Counted from the first letter of the stretch, positions 1-5,794 are shown. The stretch is 6,450 bases of DNA from Methylobacterium sp. (GCA_021154065.1 JAJKJG010000111.1:1-6450); one strand, 5' to 3'. Numbers and translations are program-made. Notes: generated by a model not told the origin, from the sequence alone.

Positions 1-149
1 GAGCGTCGATGGGCTCTTCGCCCGAGAAGCTGCCTTTGTTTGGATGGGGAGCACCCCAACCGCACGCCGGGCAAGATGGACAAGCCTCTTCAGCCGCCGG
101 ATTTGGAAACCGGCTGAGACCAAAAAAGCCCGCTCCGTCGTTGCTTTAA
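1..149 (+). other. Possible 3' end of an unidentified upstream gene
   Basis: I cannot name a gene here. Two forward frames are open from the left edge. One (codons from position 1) closes at a TGA at 115-117 and ends in ...MDKPLQPPDLETG; its last two dozen codons mostly end in G or C, as real genes in this window do. The other (codons from position 3) closes at a TAA at 147-149 and ends in ...RPKKPAPSLL, but its third positions are less biased. Neither tail matches a family I recognise. If one is real it is the C-terminus of a gene lying mostly outside the window, and the first is slightly favoured by codon use. Confidence 0.2.
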
Positions 150-326
150 GCTGCGTCCCCCGTGGAGAGCGGGGTTCGCCGGTTTCGCCTCCGGCTGCCG
201 GCCGTTGTTCGGGACACGGCTTGCGCCGGAGTCCTAGCCTTGGGGATATCCATCCCCCAAGAGCGGACCCATGTCCCTGGCGGCTGTCCGGCCTCTTGTC
301 CGGATGCCCACCGACCAGCACGCGGC
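150..326 (+). ncRNA. Candidate structured RNA, long interrupted hairpin (6S-like?)
   Basis: This gene-free stretch can fold into one long rod. From the tip outward the helices are CTTGGGG/CCCCAAG (239-245 with 255-261), GC/GC (237-238 with 263-264), GTCC/GGAC (231-234 with 265-268), CGCC/GGCG (224-227 with 279-282), GGACA/TGTCC (212-216 with 285-289), GGCC/GGCC (200-203 with 290-293), CCGG/CCGG (179-182 with 300-303), and a closing helix GCTGCGT/ACGCGGC (150-156 with 320-326, one G-U pair). A bubble of about 17 nt on the left and 6 nt on the right separates the inner and outer parts. The overall size (about 177 nt), the central bubble and a GTTCGC near the closing helix resemble bacterial 6S RNA, which mimics an open promoter and binds RNA polymerase. 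I paired it by hand and no covariation is available, so the 6S identity, the strand and the ends are inference. It could simply be GC-rich spacer. Confidence 0.3.
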
Positions 327-565
327 CACAGGCACGTGCGAAATTGGGCAAGACCTAGATACGATCGGCAACCTTGAATCGCAAGGGATTTGACGCGTTT
401 TCCCCAGGGGACGAAGGGATGTGACGAATTCGCCACATGGGGGTCAAGGCACGTGAGAAAAATCAGGGGTGAAGGGCGATCCGCGGCAGTCTTCACGACC
501 GTCCGAGCACGTTCCGGCCTGTCTGAGTTGCCTTGTCGCGAGCGCGTCCTTACCTGTGCCCTGCC
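327..565. other. Gene-free leader region upstream of opgG
   Basis: No convincing coding frame is visible. The stretch contains a TTGACG at 390-395 that fits an alphaproteobacterial -35 element, but no good -10 at the usual distance. It also has a small palindrome, TCCCCAGGGGA, at 401-411, a GANTC site (GAATC) at 376-380, and the larger palindrome listed separately. The promoter of the opgG-GNAT pair probably lies here, but I cannot place it. Confidence 0.35.
419..438. promoter_or_regulatory. 20-bp near-perfect palindrome, possible operator
   Basis: ATGTGACGAATTCGCCACAT reads the same on both strands in nine of its ten symmetric base pairs; only 424/433 fails. It lies about 130 bp before the opgG start and just downstream of a -35-like TTGACG (390-395). 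Its size and symmetry suit a dimeric regulator binding site. No specific regulator is recognised, and no second copy was seen in the window. Confidence 0.4.
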
Positions 566-2128
566 ATGCTTCGCTTGTCCCGCCGCACCCTCCTCGGAGG
601 CGCTTTAAGCCTCTCCGCCGGCCCCGTCTTCGCCCAACAGGGCGCTGCGCCGGCGCCGACCCCGTTCCGCTACGAGGACGTGGTGCGCCGGGCGCGCGAC
701 CTGGCCGGCGCGCCCTTCGATGCGGCAGTTCCTCCTCTTCCGGAGCCGCTGAACCGGCTCGACTTCGACGCCTACCGCGACATCCGTTTTCGGCCCGAGC
801 GCGCGCTTCTCGGCAGCGCCGGCGGCCCGTTCCGGATGCAGATGTTCCACCTCGGGTTCCTCTACACCCGCCCCGTGACCGTGAACGTCATCCGCGACGG
901 CGTGCCGACGCCCGTGCCCTACCAGCCGCAGCTTTTCGACTACGGCCGCACCAAGATCGAACGTCCCCTGCCGGTGAATCTCGGCTTTGCTGGCTTTCGT
1001 CTCCATTACGCGTTGAACAATCCGCGCGTGTTCGACGAGGTCATCGCGTTTCTCGGGGCGAGCTACTTCCGCTTCCTCGGGCGCGATCAGCGCTACGGCC
1101 TCTCGGCGCGGGGGCTGGCGCTCAATGTCGAGGCGAAGGAGGCCAAAGATCCCGAGGAATTTCCGGTCTTCCGCGAATTCTGGGTCGAGATCCCCCAGGG
1201 GGCCACCGACCGGGCCATCGTCTATGCGCTCCTTGACGGACCGTCGACCACAGGCGCCTACCGTTTCGAGATCTACCCCGGCTCCGAGACAACGCTCGAC
1301 ATCGGCGTCACGCTCTTTCCGCGCCGGTCGATCACGTCGGTCGGCGTCGCGCCGCTGACCTCGATGTATTTCCAGGGCGAGAACGACCGTCACCCGACGG
1401 ACGACTTCCGGCCCGAGTTTCACGACTCAGACGGCCTGATGATCCACACGGGAGCCGGCGAATGGATCTGGAGGCCGATCCGCAACCTGCCCCGGAAGTG
1501 GATCTCGGGCTTTTCCGACAACAATCCGCGCGGCTTCGGGCTGATGCAGCGCGACCGCAGCTTCGAGTCGTATCAAGACCTCGAAGCGGTCTATCACCGG
1601 CGGCCCGGCTACTGGGTCGAGCCGACCGGTCCTTGGGGCGAGGGCCGCGTCGAACTGGTCGAGATTCCGACCGCGAACGAGACCCACGACAACATCGTCG
1701 CCTACTGGACGCCGAAGCAGCCCTACGAACCCGGCCAGGAGATCGCCTTAGGCTATCGCATGAGCGCCATCGGCTCGACCGACGACATGCATCCCGGCGG
1801 CAAGGTCGTGAACACCTTCCAAACGCCCGCGCGTGCGAGCGGATCGGCGGAGCCCGGCGATCCGACCACGCGCCGCTTCCTGATCGATTTCGCGGGCGGC
1901 GACCTGGAATTCTACCTCGGCGACCCCGCGTTGGTGCAGGTGGTGCCGAGCGCCTCCGCCGGCCGCATCACGCATACCTTCGTGGTCCCCAATCCGCACA
2001 CGCGCGGCTTCCGGGCCGCCTTCGACGTGAAGCTTGAGGCGGGGCAGACAACGGATCTGCGGGCCTTCCTGCGCGCCGGCGGCAGGACGCTCACCGAGAC
2101 GTGGACCTACCCGTGGACAGCCGAGTGA
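566..2128 (+). CDS. opgG: Periplasmic glucan biosynthesis protein, OpgG/OpgD (MdoG) family
   Basis: OpgG/OpgD proteins act in the periplasm on the beta-glucan backbone of osmoregulated periplasmic glucans; the family has been linked to beta-1,2-glucan hydrolysis. The ATG at 566 gives 520 residues, close to the roughly 510 of E. coli OpgG. The N-terminus has a twin-arginine signal (SRRTLLGG, residues 5-12), a hydrophobic stretch and a likely cleavage after VFA (residue 23). The Tat signal is more like OpgD than Sec-exported OpgG. Family hallmarks are YRDIRF (70-75), HDSDGL (286-291), GFGLMQRDR (323-331), WVEP (350-353), DNIVAYW (375-381) and a C-terminal ETWTYPW (511-517). A large N-terminal beta-sandwich is followed by an Ig-like domain from about residue 395. 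An in-frame TTG at 533 would place extra residues before the signal peptide, so ATG is preferred although its ribosome binding site is weak. No glucosyltransferase gene (opgH) is adjacent. Whether to call it G or D is open. Confidence 0.93.
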   Translation: MLRLSRRTLLGGALSLSAGPVFAQQGAAPAPTPFRYEDVVRRARDLAGAPFDAAVPPLPEPLNRLDFDAYRDIRFRPERALLGSAGGPFRMQMFHLGFLYTRPVTVNVIRDGVPTPVPYQPQLFDYGRTKIERPLPVNLGFAGFRLHYALNNPRVFDEVIAFLGASYFRFLGRDQRYGLSARGLALNVEAKEAKDPEEFPVFREFWVEIPQGATDRAIVYALLDGPSTTGAYRFEIYPGSETTLDIGVTLFPRRSITSVGVAPLTSMYFQGENDRHPTDDFRPEFHDSDGLMIHTGAGEWIWRPIRNLPRKWISGFSDNNPRGFGLMQRDRSFESYQDLEAVYHRRPGYWVEPTGPWGEGRVELVEIPTANETHDNIVAYWTPKQPYEPGQEIALGYRMSAIGSTDDMHPGGKVVNTFQTPARASGSAEPGDPTTRRFLIDFAGGDLEFYLGDPALVQVVPSASAGRITHTFVVPNPHTRGFRAAFDVKLEAGQTTDLRAFLRAGGRTLTETWTYPWTAE

Positions 2129-2691
2129 GCCGCAACGGGGCCGAGCCGCGCGGGGACTTGGTGATCCGGCCCGCCGAACCGGCGGATGTCGATGCGCTGC
2201 TCGCGCTGGAACAGACGGTGTTCGAGACCGACCGTCTGGAGCGCCGCTCGTTCCAGCACGCAGTCCGATCGCCGACGATCAGCCTTCTAGTGGCCGGGAT
2301 GGCGGACAGGACGGCCGGCTACGCCATGATCCTCCGTCGGCGCGGTTCCGCGACCGCGCATCTCGGCTCGATCGCCGTCGCGCCCGCCGCGACGGGAATG
2401 GGCGTCGGCAAGCGTTTGCTGGCGGCGTCCGAGTCCGAGGCTGCGGCGCACGGCGGCGCGCGCTTGCGCCTTGAAGTGCGCGAGGACAACGCGGCCGCGC
2501 GAAATCTCTATGAAGCGATGGGCTACAATCGCATCGATCGTATCGAGGAGTATTACGAGGACGGCGGGGCCGCCTGGCGCTACGAGAAAGAGCTTCCGGC
2601 GGCATCAGGAAAAGGCGTGTCGACCCACCGCTCGCGCGCGGTCAAGTCGCGTCGAGCGCGAAGCGATCGACATCGCGCAACAGAGCGATGA
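2125..2691 (+). CDS. GNAT-family N-acetyltransferase (RimI-like)
   Basis: This is a cytoplasmic acetyl-CoA-dependent acetyltransferase of unknown acceptor. It begins with the usual VIRPAEPADVDAL strand-helix. The acetyl-CoA motif is LGSIAVAPAATGMGVGKRLL (around residues 82-101), followed by LRLEVREDNAAARNLYEAMGY, typical of the C-terminal half of RimI-like GNATs. The usual R/Q opening the pyrophosphate loop is replaced by T (TGMGVG), which is unusual. The GTG at 2125 overlaps the opgG stop (GTGA), suggesting translational coupling. Other in-frame GTGs at 2101, 2113 and 2161 are possible; the one at 2161 has a GGGGA just ahead and starts directly at the domain. After YEKEL, where most relatives end, a basic arginine-rich tail of about 35 residues continues into the 3' end of the convergent creatininase-like gene. 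Confidence 0.85.
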   Translation: MSRNGAEPRGDLVIRPAEPADVDALLALEQTVFETDRLERRSFQHAVRSPTISLLVAGMADRTAGYAMILRRRGSATAHLGSIAVAPAATGMGVGKRLLAASESEAAAHGGARLRLEVREDNAAARNLYEAMGYNRIDRIEEYYEDGGAAWRYEKELPAASGKGVSTHRSRAVKSRRARSDRHRATER

Positions 2692-3427
2692 AGGCGCGCG
2701 CGCCGAAGTCCGCCAAAGCCTCGCCCTTTTCCGCCGAGGCTTGCGTCGCGTCGCCCATCGCGCCCTCGGGATGAAGGTCCTGAGCCATCCAGGCGAAGCC
2801 CGCGGGCCGCGCGGCGCGCAGATGCGTAAAATCCCGTTCCATCCCGATCGTGCGCGGCGCAAAGTTTTTGGCGCGGTCCATCCGCACCGCGCCAGGCTGG
2901 AAGGCGAGCATCAGCGAGGTCTCGACGGCGCCGGCGTGGATGCCGTGCCGCAATTCTTCATCCGTGAACACACCCTCCGGATAACCGACGCGACGCCATC
3001 CGGTGGTCACGACCAGCATGCCGTGACCCACCCGAAGCTTCTGCGCCACGATGTCGATCACGGCGCTGTTGCCGCCATGGGAGCTGACGATGACCAGCTT
3101 GAAAACGCCGGCGCGGCGCACGCTTTCGCCGATCTCGGTCCAGGCTCGGATCGCGGTCTCGGGCGAGAGCGTCAGCGTGCCCGGAAAGGCGCGGTGCTCG
3201 TCCGACGCCCCGACGGTCTGCACGGGCAGAACCAGCACATCGAGGTCGTCCGGCATGAGCGCCGCCATGCGGGCGAGGTATCCTTCGGCGATGACGGCAT
3301 CGACGCCGACGGGCAGATGCGGCCCGTGCTGCTCGACCGCCGCGACCGGCAGCACCGCGATGGCTCGGCCACGATCGCCGGCGCGGACGTCTTCGGTGGT
3401 CAGGTCGAGCCAGAAGCGGGCGGGCAT
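2642..3427 (-). CDS. Creatininase-superfamily metal-dependent amidohydrolase
   Basis: These enzymes hydrolyse cyclic or linear amide C-N bonds using two metal ions in the cytoplasm. The 261-residue length fits the family. Expected metal ligands are visible: E32 and H34 in AVEQHGPHLP, D43 in GVDA, H117 in SSHGGNS, and E169 in HAGAVETS. ASDEHRAFPGTLTL (74-87) is also typical. True creatininase carries a Glu two residues after the second His; here that position is Gly (HGGN), as in other branches of the family such as MftE- and ArfB-like proteins, so creatinine is probably not the substrate. The ATG at 3427 was chosen because a GAGG precedes it by five bases and homology starts there; the frame stays open to 3613, but that extension is low-complexity and not family-like. 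It converges on and overlaps the GNAT gene by 50 bp. The substrate is unknown. Confidence 0.88.
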   Translation of the reverse strand: MPARFWLDLTTEDVRAGDRGRAIAVLPVAAVEQHGPHLPVGVDAVIAEGYLARMAALMPDDLDVLVLPVQTVGASDEHRAFPGTLTLSPETAIRAWTEIGESVRRAGVFKLVIVSSHGGNSAVIDIVAQKLRVGHGMLVVTTGWRRVGYPEGVFTDEELRHGIHAGAVETSLMLAFQPGAVRMDRAKNFAPRTIGMERDFTHLRAARPAGFAWMAQDLHPEGAMGDATQASAEKGEALADFGARAFIALLRDVDRFALDAT

Positions 3428-3671
3428 CGTGTCCTCGTCACCCTGGTTCCTCTCGGATATCCCGCGATCGGGCGTTGGTCGAGCGGCGAGAGGCCCGCCC
3501 TCAAACCCATCGGCGCGATCCGACCGGCTCGCAAACGGTCTTGCCGAGACATCAGTCATGACGTGAGGCCGAAGTCTCAACAAATCGTAAGCGGAGGCAA
3601 GCGCGACGCGCAACGGTGCCCTGCGGGTCTAAGGGTCCCTGGCCAGGACGCTTTGCTGTAAGTCGTTTCGC
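3428..3671. promoter_or_regulatory. Divergent spacer between hydrolase and transporter genes
   Basis: These 244 bases separate two divergent starts and should hold the promoters of both, but I see no strong -35/-10 pair. A GAGG precedes the hydrolase ATG. An imperfect palindrome, GTCCCTGGCCAGGAC (3635-3649), lies about 22 bp before the transporter ATG; dropping one C makes it fully symmetric. It could be an operator or a short leader hairpin. Confidence 0.35.
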
Positions 3672-4610
3672 ATGAACGCAATTTCTGGAACGATGGACGC
3701 TGGACCAATCGGAGCCGCAGAGGCCAGCGCTGCGACGGCGCGTCGGAACCGGCTTGCCGGCCTTGCGCTCATGTGCGGGGCGGTCATCTGCTTCGCCGGC
3801 CTCGACACGACGGCGAAGTGGCTCAGCCACTCGACGGACCCTCTCTTAGGGGTATGGGCGCGCTATGTGTCCAGCGTGGTGCTCGTCTCGCTCGTCGTCA
3901 ATCCGTGGAGCGTCCCGGGTCTCGCCCGCACCCGGCGGCCCTGGCTGCAAGCCGGCCGGTCCGTGCTGCTGCTGCTCTCGACGGTGTGCAATTTCTTCGC
4001 CCTTCAGTATCTGCAAGTCGCCCAGACGACGTCGATCATGTTCGCGGCGCCGCTCCTCGTCGCGCTGGCCGCGGGACCGCTGCTTGGAGAATGGGCCGGT
4101 CCGCGGCGGCTCGCCGCCATCGGGGTCGGCTTTGTCGGCGTCCTGATCATCACGCGGCCGGGCGCCGGCATGCATCCTGCGGCGCTGCTCTGCGTCTTCG
4201 GCACGACCTGCTATGCCTTTTATGCCATCTCGACGCGCGTTCTCGCCGCCTCCGATTCCTCGGCGACAACCTTGTTCTACTCCGGGCTCGCCGGCGTGGC
4301 GCTGCTGACGCCGCTCGTGCCGTTCATCTGGTCGACGCCGTCGCTCCTCGTCCTATCGATGATGGCGGCGACGGGCGTGTTCGGCGCGGTCGGGCACTGG
4401 CTTCTCATCCTCGCCCATGCGCGCGCCCCCGCTCCGGTCCTCGCGCCCTTCCTCTACACCCAGCTCATCTGGGTGACGATCCTCGGCTATCTCGTGTTCG
4501 GCGATGTGCCCGACCGCTGGACGCTGATCGGCGCCTCCGTGGTGATCGCGTCGGGCCTTTATCTACTTTACCGCGAACGGGGACGCCGCGATCCGGTTCG
4601 CCCGGCCTGA
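3672..4610 (+). CDS. EamA/DMT-superfamily permease, ten transmembrane helices
   Basis: This is an inner-membrane drug/metabolite transporter of the RhaT/EamA type; substrates range across metabolites and amino acids and cannot be read from sequence. The 312 residues form two EamA repeats with about ten hydrophobic segments, near residues 28-45, 57-76, 96-113, 118-137, 146-162, 169-187, 200-219, 224-246, 256-277 and 283-301. Family signatures include the first-helix FAGLDTTAKW (41-50), FALQYLQVAQTTSIMFAAPLLV in the first repeat, a closing LLGE (137-140), and FGDVPDRWTLIGASVVIASG (276-295) in the second. The N-terminus of about 25 residues is cytoplasmic and alanine-rich. The ATG at 3672 is used; an ATG at 3693 with a nearby GGA is an equal alternative and loses no membrane segment. 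It is divergent from the creatininase-like gene and may export or import a related compound, but nothing in the sequence proves this. Confidence 0.9.
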   Translation: MNAISGTMDAGPIGAAEASAATARRNRLAGLALMCGAVICFAGLDTTAKWLSHSTDPLLGVWARYVSSVVLVSLVVNPWSVPGLARTRRPWLQAGRSVLLLLSTVCNFFALQYLQVAQTTSIMFAAPLLVALAAGPLLGEWAGPRRLAAIGVGFVGVLIITRPGAGMHPAALLCVFGTTCYAFYAISTRVLAASDSSATTLFYSGLAGVALLTPLVPFIWSTPSLLVLSMMAATGVFGAVGHWLLILAHARAPAPVLAPFLYTQLIWVTILGYLVFGDVPDRWTLIGASVVIASGLYLLYRERGRRDPVRPA

Positions 4611-4621
4611 TGAGCGGTTCT

Positions 4622-4646
4622 GCGGCGGACTCCGTCCTTCCGCCGC
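4622..4646. terminator. Hairpin after the DMT transporter gene
   Basis: GCGGCGGA (4622-4629) pairs perfectly with TCCGCCGC (4639-4646) around a 9-nt loop, 12 bases after the transporter stop. There is no run of T after it on either strand, so it is not a classical intrinsic terminator. Its place between convergent genes still suggests 3'-end formation or mRNA protection. Confidence 0.4.
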
Positions 4647-4712
4647 CGAAGCTGCGTTCGGGCTGGTCGGCTCTGGACTTGATCCGGGGCGGCGAGGAAT
4701 TGCCCCCTCGGA

Positions 4713-4756
4713 GAGAGGATAACGTAACCTCTCACCCTCTTTCCTTGGGGGAGAGG
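4713..4756. repeat. REP-like palindromic element in convergent spacer
   Basis: GAGAGG (4713-4718), CCTCTC (4728-4733) and GAGAGG (4751-4756) can form alternative hairpins. The longest is 4736-4756, nine base pairs including two G-U pairs around a 3-nt loop. The CCTCTCACCCTCT...GGGGGAGAGG pattern resembles extragenic palindromes that are common between genes in Rhizobiales genomes. It lies midway between the convergent transporter and fliJ genes, where it may help end transcription from both sides. Only one copy is in the window, so its repetitive nature is inferred from the general pattern. Confidence 0.45.
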
Positions 4757-4802
4757 ATGCGCCATCGACCCGTCGCTCCGAACAATCGACTCGACAGCCG
4801 CA

Positions 4803-5219
4803 TCAGAGGCTTGTCCGCGCTCCGCGGGCGAGGCCGATCTCGTTCATCGCCGCCGGGTCGCGTCCGTTGCCCAAGGCGCGCTCCGCCGACCGCTCCCGGT
4901 CTTCCAAAACCTCGGCCTTCTTCAACTCTTCGAAGGCTTCGCCGAGTTCTGCCTTGGCGTCTTCAAGCTGCGTTTTGAGGTCGTCCGCTGAGCGGCGCAG
5001 GTTGTCGCGCCGCTGCCGCGCCGCCTTGGCGTAGGTCGGATAGGCGAAATGGGACGGGTCCGAGATGCCGGCCTTTTGCTCTTCCGTGGCGATCTCGCGA
5101 TCCAGGTCCGCCGACATGCGATCGAACTCGGCGATCATGATTTCGATCTGCGCGACGCGCCGCCGCTTTTCATCGACCTGGAAGCGTTTGAGGCGAATAA
5201 GCGTATCCCGCGACTTCAT
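4803..5219 (-). CDS. fliJ: Flagellar export protein FliJ
   Basis: FliJ is the small coiled-coil stalk of the flagellar type III export ATPase; with FliI and FliH it couples ATP use and chaperone recycling to export of axial proteins at the cytoplasmic base of the flagellum. The 138-residue product begins MKSRDTLIRLKRFQVDEKRR, the N-terminus typical of alphaproteobacterial FliJ. It is almost entirely charged helix, with coiled-coil-like stretches near residues 15-50 and 68-115. The ATG at 5219 is preferred to the GTG at 5222 because GGAG lies eight bases ahead of it. The gene is convergent with the transporter and divergent from ctrA. No fliI is next to it here: the far side is occupied by the unrelated transporter gene, so it may be transcribed alone. 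A GANTC site at 5301-5305 lies about 80 bp upstream. Confidence 0.85.
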   Translation of the reverse strand: MKSRDTLIRLKRFQVDEKRRRVAQIEIMIAEFDRMSADLDREIATEEQKAGISDPSHFAYPTYAKAARQRRDNLRRSADDLKTQLEDAKAELGEAFEELKKAEVLEDRERSAERALGNGRDPAAMNEIGLARGARTSL

Positions 5220-5536
5220 CACACCAACTCCACGCGCCGAACCAGCCCCGAGCCGCTCGGAATGCCTGCGAAATCGACATGACGATCGCTCACGGGGGTT
5301 GAATCTTCCTTACCCCGCGCAAAAAGCCGCCGATCTGTAGCAAAAATGCAACGGCGTTGGAGGTCCAGGCCGACACGCAAGCTCAGGATGATGCAATTTC
5401 GGATGTAAGGTCAAAGGCTTAGAGCGGACAGCGCCCAAGAGCGCCCGGACTGGCCGGAGCCGATTGCACGCGCCCGCGCGCTCGAATGAGCGCACCTGGC
5501 CCGCACCGCCTGTCCGTCAATCTGTTTTCCGCCGGG

Positions 5537-5552
5537 GATGGGCTCCCCCATC
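5537..5552 (+). other. Small hairpin in the ctrA upstream region
   Basis: GATGGG (5537-5542) pairs perfectly with CCCATC (5547-5552) around a 4-nt loop and is followed by AATCTTTCGTTT. The T content after it is broken up, so it is at best a weak terminator. It sits about 45 bases before the small ORF at 5598 and could be part of a leader transcript. Confidence 0.3.
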
Positions 5553-5597
5553 AATCTTTCGTTTACTGGTCTCCTTAACATTGGAGGAACCACGCTC

Positions 5598-5657
5598 ATG
5601 GCCGAGGCTGGCCAGGCGAGGCGCGAGTCGCAAGAATCGCTTACGAGAAATCGTTGA
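5598..5657 (+). CDS. Possible 19-residue leader ORF upstream of ctrA
   Basis: An ATG at 5598 is preceded by a strong ribosome binding site, GGAGGAA (5583-5589), about nine bases away. The ORF runs 19 codons to TGA at 5655-5657 and would encode MAEAGQARRESQESLTRNR, a hydrophilic charged peptide with no recognised motif. It lies 231 bases before ctrA and contains two GANTC sites. The ribosome binding site is better than those of several real genes here, which is the only support. It could be a leader peptide, the start of an eroded gene, or chance. Confidence 0.25.
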   Translation: MAEAGQARRESQESLTRNR

Positions 5658-5794
5658 ACCGCGACATGACGAAATGGCGGCCACAGAGGGTTCGCAGATT
5701 CAGCGGGTTGAGCCGTTCTTTGAAACGTTCGGCGTCAAACGCTTGCGCCTGTGAAGCAGGGTTTGTTAACCATTGTGTCATAGCGTGGCGAGTC
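5625..5794. promoter_or_regulatory. Cluster of four GANTC (CcrM-type) sites before ctrA
   Basis: GANTC occurs at 5625-5629 (GAGTC), 5634-5638 (GAATC), 5697-5701 (GATTC) and 5790-5794 (GAGTC), four in 170 bases, while elsewhere in the window it appears roughly once every 400-500 bases. CcrM methylates the adenine in GANTC in Alphaproteobacteria. In Caulobacter a GANTC in a ctrA promoter makes transcription depend on passage of the replication fork. The arrangement suggests similar control here; the exact promoter is not resolved. Confidence 0.5.
5766..5773 (+). promoter_or_regulatory. Putative CtrA-binding element TTAACCAT
   Basis: TTAACCAT matches the half-site form often found before CtrA-controlled genes in Rhizobiales, 116 bases ahead of the ctrA start and 17 bases before a GANTC. 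The full TTAA-N7-TTAA site is not present. Autoregulation of ctrA is well known in the class, so the position makes sense. Another TTAAC is at 5575-5579. Confidence 0.45.

Noticed and set aside
146..496. 116-codon reverse frame and overlapping forward frames in the left gene-free region
   Set aside because: Their products look like translated spacer (scattered Cys, Arg, Pro, Trp), third positions are not GC-biased, and no ribosome binding site is convincing.
469..1236. 255-codon forward frame over the start of opgG
   Set aside because: It is a shifted frame of a clear OpgG-family gene and its product is low-complexity Arg/Pro.
2471..3661. 396-codon forward open frame antisense to the creatininase-like gene
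   Set aside because: Its product has no family-like features and is rich in Arg/Gly/His; the opposite strand encodes a protein with complete metal-binding motifs. Long antisense frames are common in GC-rich coding DNA.
3773..4978. 401-codon forward frame over the transporter gene and past its end
   Set aside because: It is a shifted frame of the ten-helix transporter, is Arg-rich without membrane segments, and runs through spacer into the antisense of fliJ.
5345..5375. Sigma-54 type promoter for fliJ on the reverse strand
   Set aside because: A TGG and a TTGC are present but spaced too far apart for the GG-N10-GC rule.
5766..5784. Full CtrA box TTAA-N7-TTAA
   Set aside because: Only the left half is present; the sequence seven bases on is GTCA, so just a half-site is claimed.
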